A stretch of DNA of 30,873 nt from a virus. The stretch covers positions 1-30,873 of the IMG/VR virus record IMGVR_UViG_3300026078_000071; one strand, given 5' to 3'. A model generated the notes under the pieces. It had not been told where the DNA came from, ran no database searches, and was given only the letters and a program-made list of their open reading frames with translations. The number at the start of each line of letters is the position of its first letter. Position 1 is the stretch's first letter. The translations under genes and the position numbers were made by a program. Of the stretch, positions 6,200 to 13,803 are shown piece by piece.

Positions 6200-6342
6200 T
6201 CTCCCATCTCATAGCCTCCTATCGCCAACGCAAAGCCATGAAGCGCTTGGACGAGTTGGTTCAGCAAACCCTCTCAAGCTACGAGCATCGCCAATACCTG
6301 GCACGCCGCGCTGCTGCCTTGAAGGGGAGGGCGCGGGCATGA
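6196..6342 (+). CDS. Small basic hypothetical protein, 48 aa
   Basis: ATG at 6196 overlaps the methyltransferase stop (ATGA) and its own stop overlaps the next ATG in the same way. The 48-residue product is a highly basic helix, with KAMKRLDELVQQTLSSYEHR in the middle. No family recognised. Coupling on both ends and helix-like periodicity support it. Confidence 0.55.
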   Translation: MISHLIASYRQRKAMKRLDELVQQTLSSYEHRQYLARRAAALKGRARA

Positions 6343-6500
6343 AAGCGGAGATTAAAGTCCTCGGGACTCCGGTTCCCTGCGTCGTGCACTTCACCCCTGG
6401 CCGAGTGACGATCGACCGCCTGCAACCAGTACCAGTCAACACCAAGCATCCCAGCCTGTCCGTTTGGAACTCCAAGGCAACCATGTGGGGGCAGGGGTGA
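6339..6500 (+). CDS. Small hypothetical protein, 53 aa
   Basis: Fifty-three codons from ATG 6339, within the coupled chain. The product MKAEIKVLGTPVPCVVHFTP is beta-prone, with a strand-turn-strand look through GRVTIDRLQPVPVN. Its stop codon overlaps the GTG of the RusA-like gene (GTGA), and the GGGGGCAGGGG before that GTG lies inside it. Function unknown. Confidence 0.55.
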   Translation: MKAEIKVLGTPVPCVVHFTPGRVTIDRLQPVPVNTKHPSLSVWNSKATMWGQG

Positions 6501-6850
6501 TCATCGAACTACCTTGGCCGGCGCGTGAAGTGTGGCCGAACTATCGCCAGTCACATCACTGGTCGAGCTTCACAAAGGCTCGCAAGCAGCAGCGTGCAGA
6601 TGCTCATAAGACGGTTCTCTGGACCACAGGCAGCGTTGCTCTTGACGAGCGAATCCCGCTCCAGGTGCATTTCTACCCGCCTGACCGCCGTAAGCGTGAC
6701 GATGACGGTTGCGTCGGCGCGTTCAAGTCCGCTCGCGACGGAATAGCTGATGCGCTCGGCATAGACGATCGACGCTTTAAGCCAACCTATTGGTTCCACG
6801 AACCGGTCAAGGGCGGCAAGGTCGTGGTTGAGATAGGGGAACCGACATGA
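6497..6850 (+). CDS. rusA: RusA-like Holliday junction resolvase
   Basis: The 117-residue protein has the RusA core PPDRRKRDDDGCVGAFKSARDGIADALGIDD, in which the acidic DDD cluster (about residues 68-70) and the later DD pair form the metal site of the dimeric junction nuclease. It starts with a promoter-like beta segment IIELPWPAREVWPNYR and a WSS/TKARK stretch also typical of the family. Phage RusA resolves branched intermediates before packaging. GTG 6497 is preferred because of the GTGA coupling; ATG 6464 is an in-frame alternative. The usual DxDN motif reads DDDG here, so the Asn is replaced by Gly. Confidence 0.85.
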   Translation: MIIELPWPAREVWPNYRQSHHWSSFTKARKQQRADAHKTVLWTTGSVALDERIPLQVHFYPPDRRKRDDDGCVGAFKSARDGIADALGIDDRRFKPTYWFHEPVKGGKVVVEIGEPT

Positions 6851-7047
6851 GCGGCTGGGCGATCGGCAGCCTGTTTCCTGGCATCCTAGAGCGCGCTGAG
6901 CAGATGCGCAGTTTTCAGCAACTCATCAACGGTTGCGCCACGGCGTCGGCGCGCAAGCAGATGATCATGACCGCTTGTATGGGTGGCCTTATCACAGACG
7001 ACGAAACAACCTTGCTTATCCAAGCCTACGGATTGGAGACAGCATGA
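6847..7047 (+). CDS. Small hypothetical protein, 66 aa
   Basis: Sixty-six residues coupled by ATGA to the resolvase upstream and to the DUF1376 gene downstream. The body is helical (LERAEQMRSFQQLINGCATA then RKQMIMTACMGGLITDDET). The last part, GLITDDETTLLIQAYGLE, looks like a short adaptor or C-terminal docking helix. It precedes the replication genes; whether it acts with them is unknown. Confidence 0.6.
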   Translation: MSGWAIGSLFPGILERAEQMRSFQQLINGCATASARKQMIMTACMGGLITDDETTLLIQAYGLETA

Positions 7048-7712
7048 GCGGCACAGCATCGGCTTGGATGCCCTTTTACGTGGGCGATTATCTGGGCGAC
7101 ACCCAGCGCCTCACAACGGAGCAGCATGGCGCCTATCTGCTGCTCATTCTTGACTACTGGCGCAGCGGTCCAGCTCCGGACGATGACGCCGTTCTGGCGC
7201 AGATCGTCAGGCTCCCGGTATCTGCGTGGAAGCGGCACCGCCCTACGCTCGCCCGCATGTTCCAAGTCGTGGATGGGGAATGGCGGCATAAGCGCATCGA
7301 CCATGAAATCGCTGCTGCTAAGGACAATGCCGAGCGTCGATCGAACAAAGCCAAGAAGGCTGCTCAAGCACGCTGGGAGCATACTGATGACGATGCTCCG
7401 GGCAATGCTCCGAGCATGCCACAAGCATTGCTTGATGAATGCCCGCCACCTTCACCCATTCCGTTAGATAAATCTAACGGGGCTGAGCCCGATTCTGACA
7501 AGGTGTTTTGGGACGGAGCAAAGTCCTTCCTGTCGACCGAAAGCAGAAACCCCGGAGCAATCATCGGCAAGTGGGTTCGTGAGCATGGCAAGCAGCCAAC
7601 AGCCGATGCGCTCACCAGGGCACAACTGGAGCGCCCGGTAGCGAGAATTCCATTTATTGAGGGCTGCTTTCGAAAGCAGATGGCCAACGCTGATTGGCAA
7701 TCGCCATGCTGA
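7044..7712 (+). CDS. DUF1376 replication-associated protein
   Basis: The 222-residue product opens with the DUF1376 signature: WMPFYVGDYLGDTQRLTTEQHGAYLLLILDYWRSG, a winged-helix type fold found in phage replication initiators such as YdaU. A charged linker and Pro-rich region (about 110-150) precede a helical C-terminal part (RNPGAIIGKWVREHGKQPTADALTRAQ and beyond). It lies directly before the primase-helicase genes, where such proteins typically recruit helicase or bind the origin. ATG 7044 is chosen for its ATGA overlap; a longer upstream frame reads through the previous gene. Confidence 0.88.
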   Translation: MSGTASAWMPFYVGDYLGDTQRLTTEQHGAYLLLILDYWRSGPAPDDDAVLAQIVRLPVSAWKRHRPTLARMFQVVDGEWRHKRIDHEIAAAKDNAERRSNKAKKAAQARWEHTDDDAPGNAPSMPQALLDECPPPSPIPLDKSNGAEPDSDKVFWDGAKSFLSTESRNPGAIIGKWVREHGKQPTADALTRAQLERPVARIPFIEGCFRKQMANADWQSPC

Positions 7713-8224
7713 ACTGGCGCCCCGTCAAGCCCGGCAAGCAAACTTGCCCCGAGTGCTCGGACAAGCGTCGGAACAAGCGAGATCGATGTTTGAGCGTATC
7801 GCCGGAAGGCTCGGGGTTCATCTGGTTTTGTCACAATTGCGGTTTCAAGGGGATTACTGACGATGCACGAGAAGCACCGCGCATGGATCGAGGATCGGGG
7901 CATCGATCCTACTCTGGCGGAAAAGCTTGGCTTGACGACAACCCGCGACGGCGACGGCTTTTGGCTTACCGTGCCGTACAATCATCGCGGCGAGACGGTG
8001 AACCACAAGTACCGCATGACCACCGAGAAGCGGCATCGGATGGACACCGGCGCGCCGTTGTGCCTGTGGAACGCGGATTGCCTGAGCCATCCCGAGGTAT
8101 TGGCGGGAGCGCCAGTAGTTATCACGGAGGGGGAGTGGGACGCGCTGGCAGCGATGACGGCCGGCATCAAGCACGTGGTATCTGTTCCCAACGGAGCGCC
8201 CGCGACGCGCACTTCCGAGCCTGA
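7706..8224 (+). CDS. Primase zinc-binding domain in a separate frame
   Basis: From ATG 7706 (7-base overlap with the DUF1376 gene) this frame encodes a T7 gp4-type zinc-binding domain: CPEC at residues 14-17 and CHNC at 42-45 followed by GFKG. This module reads the template trinucleotide and starts primer synthesis. From about 7863 onward the frame is just the +1 shadow of the primase-helicase gene and has Arg/Ser-rich, unprotein-like sequence, so only the first 50 or so codons look coding, although the frame stays open to 8224. A +1 shift near GGGGATTACTG (7849-7859) would fuse it to the primase as GFKG-LLT-MHEK. It may be programmed frameshifting, an indel, or a sequence error. Confidence 0.7.
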   Translation: MLNWRPVKPGKQTCPECSDKRRNKRDRCLSVSPEGSGFIWFCHNCGFKGITDDAREAPRMDRGSGHRSYSGGKAWLDDNPRRRRLLAYRAVQSSRRDGEPQVPHDHREAASDGHRRAVVPVERGLPEPSRGIGGSASSYHGGGVGRAGSDDGRHQARGICSQRSARDAHFRA

Positions 8225-9287
8225 AGCGGCCAAGCGCTATGATTTCATCTGGCGGCATCTGGCGGAGCTCGATCAGGTCAAGACATTCGTGATCGCGACC
8301 GATGGAGACGAACCCGGCCGCAATCTTGCCGCCGATCTCGTTGCGTTACTTGGCGCCGATCGCTGCCGGTTCGTCCGCTACCCGGAGCACGCCAAGGACC
8401 TCAATGAGGTGGCCTTAGGCTACGGCCATCCTGCCGTGGTTGAATTGATCAATGGCGCAAAGCCATACCCGGTGAAGGGGCTCTACACGATCGATGATTT
8501 TCCCGAGACGGCACCCAAGGCGAATTGGTCGACCGGGTTGCACATGCTGGACGACCACATCCGCATGGTACCCGGCACGCTCACGGTCTTCACGGGCTAT
8601 GCGAACATCGGCAAATCGACCGTGCTTTCCTCGATCATGGGCGCGCAGATCGAAAACGGCATTCCAGTGTGCATCGCTCCGTTCGAGACGGATATTCAGA
8701 TTCTCCGCGATAGCATCCGGCAAGCCATCATGCGCTGCCCGCATCACGAGATGGCAAAGCGGGGGACTAGCTCAGCGGACGCCCTGATCCGCGATAATCT
8801 GACGATCATCTTTCAGGCTGTCGACGCAGACGACGAGATGGATCTCGAATGGTTTCTGGACCGCTGCCGCGTGGCTGTCCTCCAGCATGGCGCCAAGGTC
8901 ATCATCCTGGATCCGTGGAACGAGCTGGAGCACAAACGCCGGCGCGACGAGAACGAAACCGAGTACACCAACCGGGCATTGCGCGCGATGCGACGGTTCG
9001 CCGAGAAATATCAGGTGTGCCTATGGGTAGTTGCGCACCCGGCAAAGCCTGAGAAAGGCTTTACCGGTGTGCCGAAGCTATACCAGATCGCGGGCTCCGC
9101 AGCATGGGCGAACAAGCCGCACTACGGGCTGACATATCATAGGCCTGACCCTGCCGCGAACGCAGCTCAACTCCACATCACCAAGGTCAAGCAGGGCCTC
9201 CCAGGCAAGAAGACGGAGAAGGACGGCATCGCTGTCTCGCTGGACTTCCGTACCTGGGAATTTGTTACGCAGCAGGTGCCAGCATGA
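7863..9287 (+). CDS. T7 gp4-like primase-helicase (TOPRIM plus RecA-type helicase)
   Basis: From ATG 7863 this is 474 residues. The TOPRIM primase core has TEGEWDA (catalytic E89 of the window's start) and DGDEPG (D147 and D149), then a linker, then a RecA-fold helicase with Walker A GYANIGKST (245-253), Walker B-like KVIILDPWNEL and HPAK motif 3. It unwinds the fork and lays primers. Length and order match phage T7 gp4 minus its zinc domain, which is encoded just upstream in another frame. T7 itself makes a zinc-less gp4B from an internal start, so the short form alone could be an active helicase. No clear ribosome site precedes 7863, consistent with entry by frameshift or coupling. Confidence 0.93.
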   Translation: MHEKHRAWIEDRGIDPTLAEKLGLTTTRDGDGFWLTVPYNHRGETVNHKYRMTTEKRHRMDTGAPLCLWNADCLSHPEVLAGAPVVITEGEWDALAAMTAGIKHVVSVPNGAPATRTSEPEAAKRYDFIWRHLAELDQVKTFVIATDGDEPGRNLAADLVALLGADRCRFVRYPEHAKDLNEVALGYGHPAVVELINGAKPYPVKGLYTIDDFPETAPKANWSTGLHMLDDHIRMVPGTLTVFTGYANIGKSTVLSSIMGAQIENGIPVCIAPFETDIQILRDSIRQAIMRCPHHEMAKRGTSSADALIRDNLTIIFQAVDADDEMDLEWFLDRCRVAVLQHGAKVIILDPWNELEHKRRRDENETEYTNRALRAMRRFAEKYQVCLWVVAHPAKPEKGFTGVPKLYQIAGSAAWANKPHYGLTYHRPDPAANAAQLHITKVKQGLPGKKTEKDGIAVSLDFRTWEFVTQQVPA

Positions 9288-9328
9288 CCCATCCCTACAC
9301 CCTGGCATATCGAGAGAGGATCTAAACG

Positions 9329-9421
9329 ATGGGCTGGATTCTCATTGGCGTGATCGCGTTGCTGGTGATCACGGGCGCTCGGGTCATCTCTGACAAGTTC
9401 AATTCTGGCGGCAAATACTGA
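9329..9421 (+). CDS. Tiny membrane protein, 30 aa
   Basis: Thirty codons from ATG 9329 with GAGAGGA upstream. The product is one hydrophobic segment (about 2-20, GWILIGVIALLVITGARVI) with a short polar tail. Too short to assign; a small membrane protein such as an inhibitor or regulator of host functions is possible. A further 13-codon frame (9284-9325), ATGA-coupled to the helicase, lies between and is probably not significant. Confidence 0.55.
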   Translation: MGWILIGVIALLVITGARVISDKFNSGGKY

Positions 9422-9435
9422 TCGGAGGATTTATC

Positions 9436-9999
9436 ATGGGGGGGCAAGAAGGTTGGTGCATCCTGCGCACGCGCGGCGCTAGCACGATGCGCCTTGCGTC
9501 GTCACTTAGGGACAGCGGCATCTCCGCATGGACGCCGATTGGCAGCGTGACGAAGCGAAAGGGCAGGGCGCGCGATCGTGTCGATAGCCCAACGCCGATC
9601 ATGCCAACATTCGTGTTCGCCAGGTCAAACCACATTGGCGAACTGCAACGCCTGCGCACGTTGATACTCAGCCCGCACCCGGCATTCTCGATATTCCGTC
9701 ACCTAAACCGCGTCCCGATCATCTCGGACAATGAAATTCTCGGCTTGAGGCATGTAGAGGAAACCGCCGCGCTCGATCAGCGTAAACGGCAGCGCACAGT
9801 CGTTCCGATCGGCACTCGCGTGGACATCGCAGACGGGGCCTTCGCCGGCTTGTCTGGCATCGTTGAGCAGAGCGATGGCAAGTCAGCGCTGGTCGCGTTC
9901 GGGGGCAGTTTCAAGGTCACAATTGCCGCTTGGCTTTTGCCTCAAGATTTGCTAGAAGCGTGCGGGTCTAATTCGGACACTGCCGCTCAAGCGGCCTAG
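9436..9999 (+). CDS. NusG/RfaH-like transcription elongation factor (putative late antiterminator)
   Basis: The 187-residue protein has two parts. Residues 1-115 resemble the NusG N-terminal (NGN) domain: GWCILRTRGASTMRLASSLRDSGISAWTPI then MPTFVFARS. Residues 123-167 match a KOW domain (VPIGTRVDIADGAFAGLSGI, strand-turn, ALVAFGG, VTIAAWLL). NusG paralogs bind RNA polymerase and suppress pausing or termination. ATG 9436 has GGAGG 8-12 bases upstream. It is the last gene before DNA packaging and virion genes, the place a lambda Q-like late regulator occupies. Host NusG is essential and about 180 aa; this one is divergent, so a phage-specific role is inferred. Confidence 0.85.
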   Translation: MGGQEGWCILRTRGASTMRLASSLRDSGISAWTPIGSVTKRKGRARDRVDSPTPIMPTFVFARSNHIGELQRLRTLILSPHPAFSIFRHLNRVPIISDNEILGLRHVEETAALDQRKRQRTVVPIGTRVDIADGAFAGLSGIVEQSDGKSALVAFGGSFKVTIAAWLLPQDLLEACGSNSDTAAQAA

Positions 10000-10009
10000 A
10001 CTGTCCCGC

Positions 10010-10198
10010 GTGGCCGAGCCACCGATGGTCGCACCTGCACACAGCGGGAGTGCGACTGCATTGATCAACAATCCGGCATGGTCGCCTCCCGTTTCCGAAC
10101 CCAGCCGGTTCCCGCCGCCCCTCCCTCCGTCGATGCACGATCAGCCAGGCGACGAGACAGTAGGGCGGCGGGTTTCATTCAAAGAGGTTGGTAGATGA
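10010..10198 (+). CDS. Doubtful proline-rich ORF before terminase
   Basis: A GTG-started 62-codon frame, rich in Pro, Ser and Ala, ending as ATGA overlap with the small terminase. The coupling and continuous frame favour translation, but the sequence has no fold-like pattern, and the 195-base stretch between the NusG-like gene and TerS may instead be a leader carrying a late promoter, pac/cos site or NusG-recruiting signal. I see no convincing promoter boxes in it. Confidence 0.3.
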   Translation: MAEPPMVAPAHSGSATALINNPAWSPPVSEPSRFPPPLPPSMHDQPGDETVGRRVSFKEVGR

Positions 10199-10581
10199 GC
10201 CGCCCAACCGTTTACGACCCTGCGTTCTGCGAAGCCGTGGTTGAGCATGGAAGAGCCGGCAAATCGGTTACGTGGATTGCAACAGAACTCGGCGTTGTTC
10301 GCCAGACGCTTCACAACTGGATGAGCGAACATCCTGAGTTTCTGGACGCCATGACGCGTGCGAAGCAATTAGCCCAGCGCTGGTGGGAAGACGCCGGTCA
10401 AGAAGGGATGGAGAAGAGCTGCTTCAACGCTTCGGTGTGGTCGCGTTCGATGGCCGCTCGGTTCCCTGACGATTGGCGTGAAGTGAAGGGGCAAGAGATC
10501 AGCGCCCCAGGCGGTGGCCCCGTTCAGGTGCAGGAGGTTCGGCGCGTTGTCATCGATCCTCGAAATACAGACGCCACGTAA
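10195..10581 (+). CDS. terS: Terminase small subunit
   Basis: A 128-residue protein with an N-terminal HTH (AVVEHGRAGKSVTWIATELGVVRQTLHNWMSEHPEF) followed by a long helical segment (LDAMTRAKQLAQRWWEDAGQEGM) that would form the oligomer ring, and an acidic tail. This is the standard small terminase layout: it recognises the packaging site and regulates the motor. Its 3' end overlaps the large-subunit gene by about 35 bases and includes that gene's AGGAGG ribosome site. Its pac or cos target cannot be read by eye; in P22 it lies inside this gene. Confidence 0.88.
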   Translation: MSRPTVYDPAFCEAVVEHGRAGKSVTWIATELGVVRQTLHNWMSEHPEFLDAMTRAKQLAQRWWEDAGQEGMEKSCFNASVWSRSMAARFPDDWREVKGQEISAPGGGPVQVQEVRRVVIDPRNTDAT

Positions 10582-11857
10582 GTTCCTCCCGTTCCTAGAG
10601 TCGGCTCGATACAAGGGCGCGCATGGTGGTCGCGGATCGGGCAAGTCGCACTTCTTCGCTGAGATGCTCGTTGAACGGTGTGTGCTTAAGCCAGGCACTC
10701 GCGCCGTTTGTGTTCGTGAAGTGCAGCGCAGCCTGAAGAACTCGGTCAAGCTCCTCGTTGAGGACAAGATACGATCGCTCGGAGTGAGCGAGAGCTTCAA
10801 GATACTGGATGCCGAGATCGAAACGCCGGGTGGCGGTTTGATCATCTTCCAGGGAATGCAGAACCACACCGCCGATAGCATCAAGTCGCTTGAGGCATTC
10901 GACATCGCATGGGTCGAGGAAGCCCAATCTCTTTCGCAACGGTCATTGGATCTACTCAGGCCAACAATCCGATCGCCCGGATCTGAACTGTGGTTCACGT
11001 GGAACCCGAATAAGCCGACCGATCCGGTTGACGTGTTGCTAAGGGGTGAGAACGCGCCGACCGACGCGATCGTCGTTGAGGTCAATGCGGCCGACAATCC
11101 GTGGTTCCCGCAAGAACTGCGGAACGACATGGTCGAGGACCAGCGCCGCGACCCTGACAAGTACGCGCACGTCTGGCTTGGTGCTTACACTCGCAACAGT
11201 GAAGCGCGGGTCTTTCGCAACTGGACGACCAAGGAGTTTGAGACGCCGGCTGGTGTTGAGTTCAGGTTTGGCGCCGATTGGGGCTTTGCCACTGATCCGA
11301 CCGTGCTGGTTCGCGGGTTCGTTGATGGGCGCAAGCTCTACATCGATCAGGAAGCATGGGGATCACAGGTCGAGATCGACCATATCCCCGCGCTGTTTGC
11401 CGGAACCGATACGCAGACGCCTAAGCGCTGGGAGAACCCCAAGGACTTCCCCGGCATTCCGGGTGCTGCAAAGTGGCTGATACGGGCAGACAGCGCCCGG
11501 CCAGAGACGATCAGCTACGTAAGGCGCAAGGGCTTCAGGATCGTTGAGGCGATCAAGGGGCCTGGCTCGCTGGAAGACGGTATCGAGTTTCTCAAGGCGT
11601 TCGACATCATCGTCCACCCACGTTGCGTCAACGTCATCAATGAGCTGACATTCTACAGTTACAAGACTGATCCCCTGACCGAGGAAGTGCTCCCGGTTCT
11701 GGAGGATAAGAACAACCACACGATCGACGCTCTGAGGTACGCGCTGGAATCCCTGCGAAGGGTGAGCAGGCGACCCGAAGAAAAGACGCGCAACGTGCCG
11801 AGCGACAGCTTCAGGCGCAGCAACACAGGAGGCGCTGGCGGATGGAAAACGGCATGA
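10547..11857 (+). CDS. terL: Terminase large subunit
   Basis: The 436-residue motor ATPase/nuclease has Walker A GGRGSGKS (residues 27-34), Walker B FDIAWVEEAQ (about 118-127) and a RuvC-like nuclease start FGADWGFATDPT near residue 240. WFTWNPNKPTDPV is the motif III region (coupling). I chose TTG 10547 because AGGAGG ends 9 bases before it, the same spacing as for the portal gene; GTG 10514 is possible. The family is the PBSX/P22-type Terminase_3 group as far as the motifs show, consistent with headful packaging, though that is inference. Confidence 0.95.
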   Translation: MSSILEIQTPRKFLPFLESARYKGAHGGRGSGKSHFFAEMLVERCVLKPGTRAVCVREVQRSLKNSVKLLVEDKIRSLGVSESFKILDAEIETPGGGLIIFQGMQNHTADSIKSLEAFDIAWVEEAQSLSQRSLDLLRPTIRSPGSELWFTWNPNKPTDPVDVLLRGENAPTDAIVVEVNAADNPWFPQELRNDMVEDQRRDPDKYAHVWLGAYTRNSEARVFRNWTTKEFETPAGVEFRFGADWGFATDPTVLVRGFVDGRKLYIDQEAWGSQVEIDHIPALFAGTDTQTPKRWENPKDFPGIPGAAKWLIRADSARPETISYVRRKGFRIVEAIKGPGSLEDGIEFLKAFDIIVHPRCVNVINELTFYSYKTDPLTEEVLPVLEDKNNHTIDALRYALESLRRVSRRPEEKTRNVPSDSFRRSNTGGAGGWKTA

Positions 11858-13734
11858 ATCCCGTTACCGCCAGTGGCTCGCAGCCTGACAACGCACAGGT
11901 GATGCAGAACGGCGACACGCAGGCGCCCGACCTCGCCAAATACAAGCGCATGTTCACCGAAGCGCAGACGATCACCGAGCAGGCGCGCATCGAAAGCCAG
12001 ACGGACGACGACTATTTCAACGGCTACCAGCTAACGGCAGACGAGCGCCGCGTGTTGCAGGAGCGCCGCCAGCCTGACGCCATCTTCAACCGCGTGCGCC
12101 CTGCCGTGCTTGGCTCGTTGGGTGTCATCAAGCAGGGCAAGACGAGCCCAAGGGCCTATGCTCGCAACCCAGACGACGAGCAGTCGAGCGACGTTGCATC
12201 GAAGGTGCTGCGGTTCATCGCCGATGAGAGCAATTTCCACGCCGTTCGCATCGATGCCGCTCAGAACTACCTCGTTCAGGGCACGTGCGCGGTCATTGTC
12301 GAGCCCAATGAGGATGGGCGCATTGAGATAGTCCAGGGGCGTTGGGAAGAGTTCTTCTACGATCCCCGCGCGAGGCGCCAGGACTTCGGCGACGCCCGCT
12401 ATCTGGGCTTTGCCAAGTGGATGTACGCCGACGATCTGGAGGCGGCGCATCCCGACCTGAAGGGGCAGATACAAGTCGGCGTTGACGCCGCCATGACCCA
12501 GATGGGCATGACGTTCGCCGACCGCCCCGGCAACAGCGCTATTACATGGATCGATCCCCGTCGCCGCCGTGTGCTGGTGGTGGAGATGTATCACCGCGAG
12601 GGCGCCAACTGGTATCGCTGCACGTTCTACGGCAACGGCATCATCTCGGCAGAGCTATCGCCATACAAGGACCCCAAGGGGCGGCCTGTGTGCCCGATCG
12701 TAGCGCAGTCGTGCTTTATCGATCGAGAGAACAACCGCTACGGCATCGTTCGCGACATGCGCGGGCCGCAGGACGAGATCAACAAGCGCCGCGCAAAGCT
12801 GCTGCACCTGTTGAACAGTCGGCAGCTCGAAACCGATGTTGAGGGCTTTGATGCGTCTGCCGATGTTGCCCGCAAGGAAGCTGCCCGGCCGGACGGTGTG
12901 ATCCCGTTTGGGTTCAAGCCTTCCCAGACAACCGATATGTCGACGGGCCAGTTCAACTTGCTCGGCATTTCGACCGCAGAGATCGAGCGCATGGGGCCAA
13001 ACCCGGCCGTTCTGGGCCGCTCTGGTGAGGATCAATCGGGCCGGGCACAGTTAGTGCGCCAACAGGCCGGCATGACCGAACTGGCCGTTGTGCTGGGCGG
13101 TATCGAGGAATGGGAGCTTCGCGTCTATCGGGCGTGTTGGACCCGTGCCAAGCAATTCTGGAAGTCGGAGGATTACGTTCGCGTCACCGACGACATGAAT
13201 GCGCCTCAGTATATCGGGATCAACCAGCCCAAGGTCGCCCAAGTGCCCGCGATCGTGCCGCACCCGGAGACGGGTATGCCCATGGTCGGAACGCAAGAGG
13301 TGATCCTGGGCTACGAAAACCAGTTGGCTGAGATGGACGTGGATATCATCCTCGATACCGTCTCCAACACGCAATCGCTCCAGCAAGAGCAGTTCCAGAT
13401 GCTGGTTGACCTGGCCCGCGCCGACGCGGTGCAGATCCCGCTGCCGCTGCTCATTCAGATGTCGTCGCTGCCGAACAAGGCTGATCTACTCCAGAAGCTT
13501 GAAGAGCTATCAAGCCAGCCCGATCCGGCCGCGCAACAGCAACAGCAATTGGCCGCAGCCGAAATGCAGGCGCAGATCGCCGTGGATCAGTCGGTGGCCA
13601 CTCTCAACACCGTGAAGGCGCAAGTTCTCGAGAACGAGGCTCACGTCAACATGTTCGCAACAGGGCTAGAGGCCGCAACGCCCCTGCCAGTACCCGCCGC
13701 CGGGGTTAACGGGCGATCAGCTGCCGCAGCGTAA
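11842..13734 (+). CDS. Portal protein, P22 type
   Basis: The 630-residue protein resembles the P22 portal family in length and signature: DDDYFNGYQLTADERRVL, QPDAIFNRVRPAVLGSLGVI, NYLVQGTCAVIVEP, then FFYDPRARRQDFGDARY (about 170-190). The C-terminal part (550-600) is Gln-rich, with a run of QQQQQ, as in P22 barrel helices. The dodecameric ring is the DNA channel and nucleates capsid assembly. It overlaps TerL by 16 bases and has AGGAGG 9 bases before ATG 11842; ATG 11854 is an alternative that makes an ATGA overlap. Confidence 0.93.
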   Translation: MENGMNPVTASGSQPDNAQVMQNGDTQAPDLAKYKRMFTEAQTITEQARIESQTDDDYFNGYQLTADERRVLQERRQPDAIFNRVRPAVLGSLGVIKQGKTSPRAYARNPDDEQSSDVASKVLRFIADESNFHAVRIDAAQNYLVQGTCAVIVEPNEDGRIEIVQGRWEEFFYDPRARRQDFGDARYLGFAKWMYADDLEAAHPDLKGQIQVGVDAAMTQMGMTFADRPGNSAITWIDPRRRRVLVVEMYHREGANWYRCTFYGNGIISAELSPYKDPKGRPVCPIVAQSCFIDRENNRYGIVRDMRGPQDEINKRRAKLLHLLNSRQLETDVEGFDASADVARKEAARPDGVIPFGFKPSQTTDMSTGQFNLLGISTAEIERMGPNPAVLGRSGEDQSGRAQLVRQQAGMTELAVVLGGIEEWELRVYRACWTRAKQFWKSEDYVRVTDDMNAPQYIGINQPKVAQVPAIVPHPETGMPMVGTQEVILGYENQLAEMDVDIILDTVSNTQSLQQEQFQMLVDLARADAVQIPLPLLIQMSSLPNKADLLQKLEELSSQPDPAAQQQQQLAAAEMQAQIAVDQSVATLNTVKAQVLENEAHVNMFATGLEAATPLPVPAAGVNGRSAAAA

Positions 13735-13803
13735 AGCGGAAACCTGCCGCCGGGGACCGGGCGTATCGTGGAGCCGCTGACGCAATAGCGGCGAGGGTGA
13801 ACA

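Noticed and set aside
9284-9325. A 13-codon frame coupled by ATGA to the primase-helicase
   Set aside because: Far too short to assess; probably incidental or a reinitiation bridge to the 30-aa membrane gene.
10369-11160. Long minus-strand open frame (263 codons) antisense to the terminase genes
   Set aside because: It lies wholly over TerS/TerL, whose motifs fix the coding strand; Ser/Arg-rich shadow frame caused by high GC.
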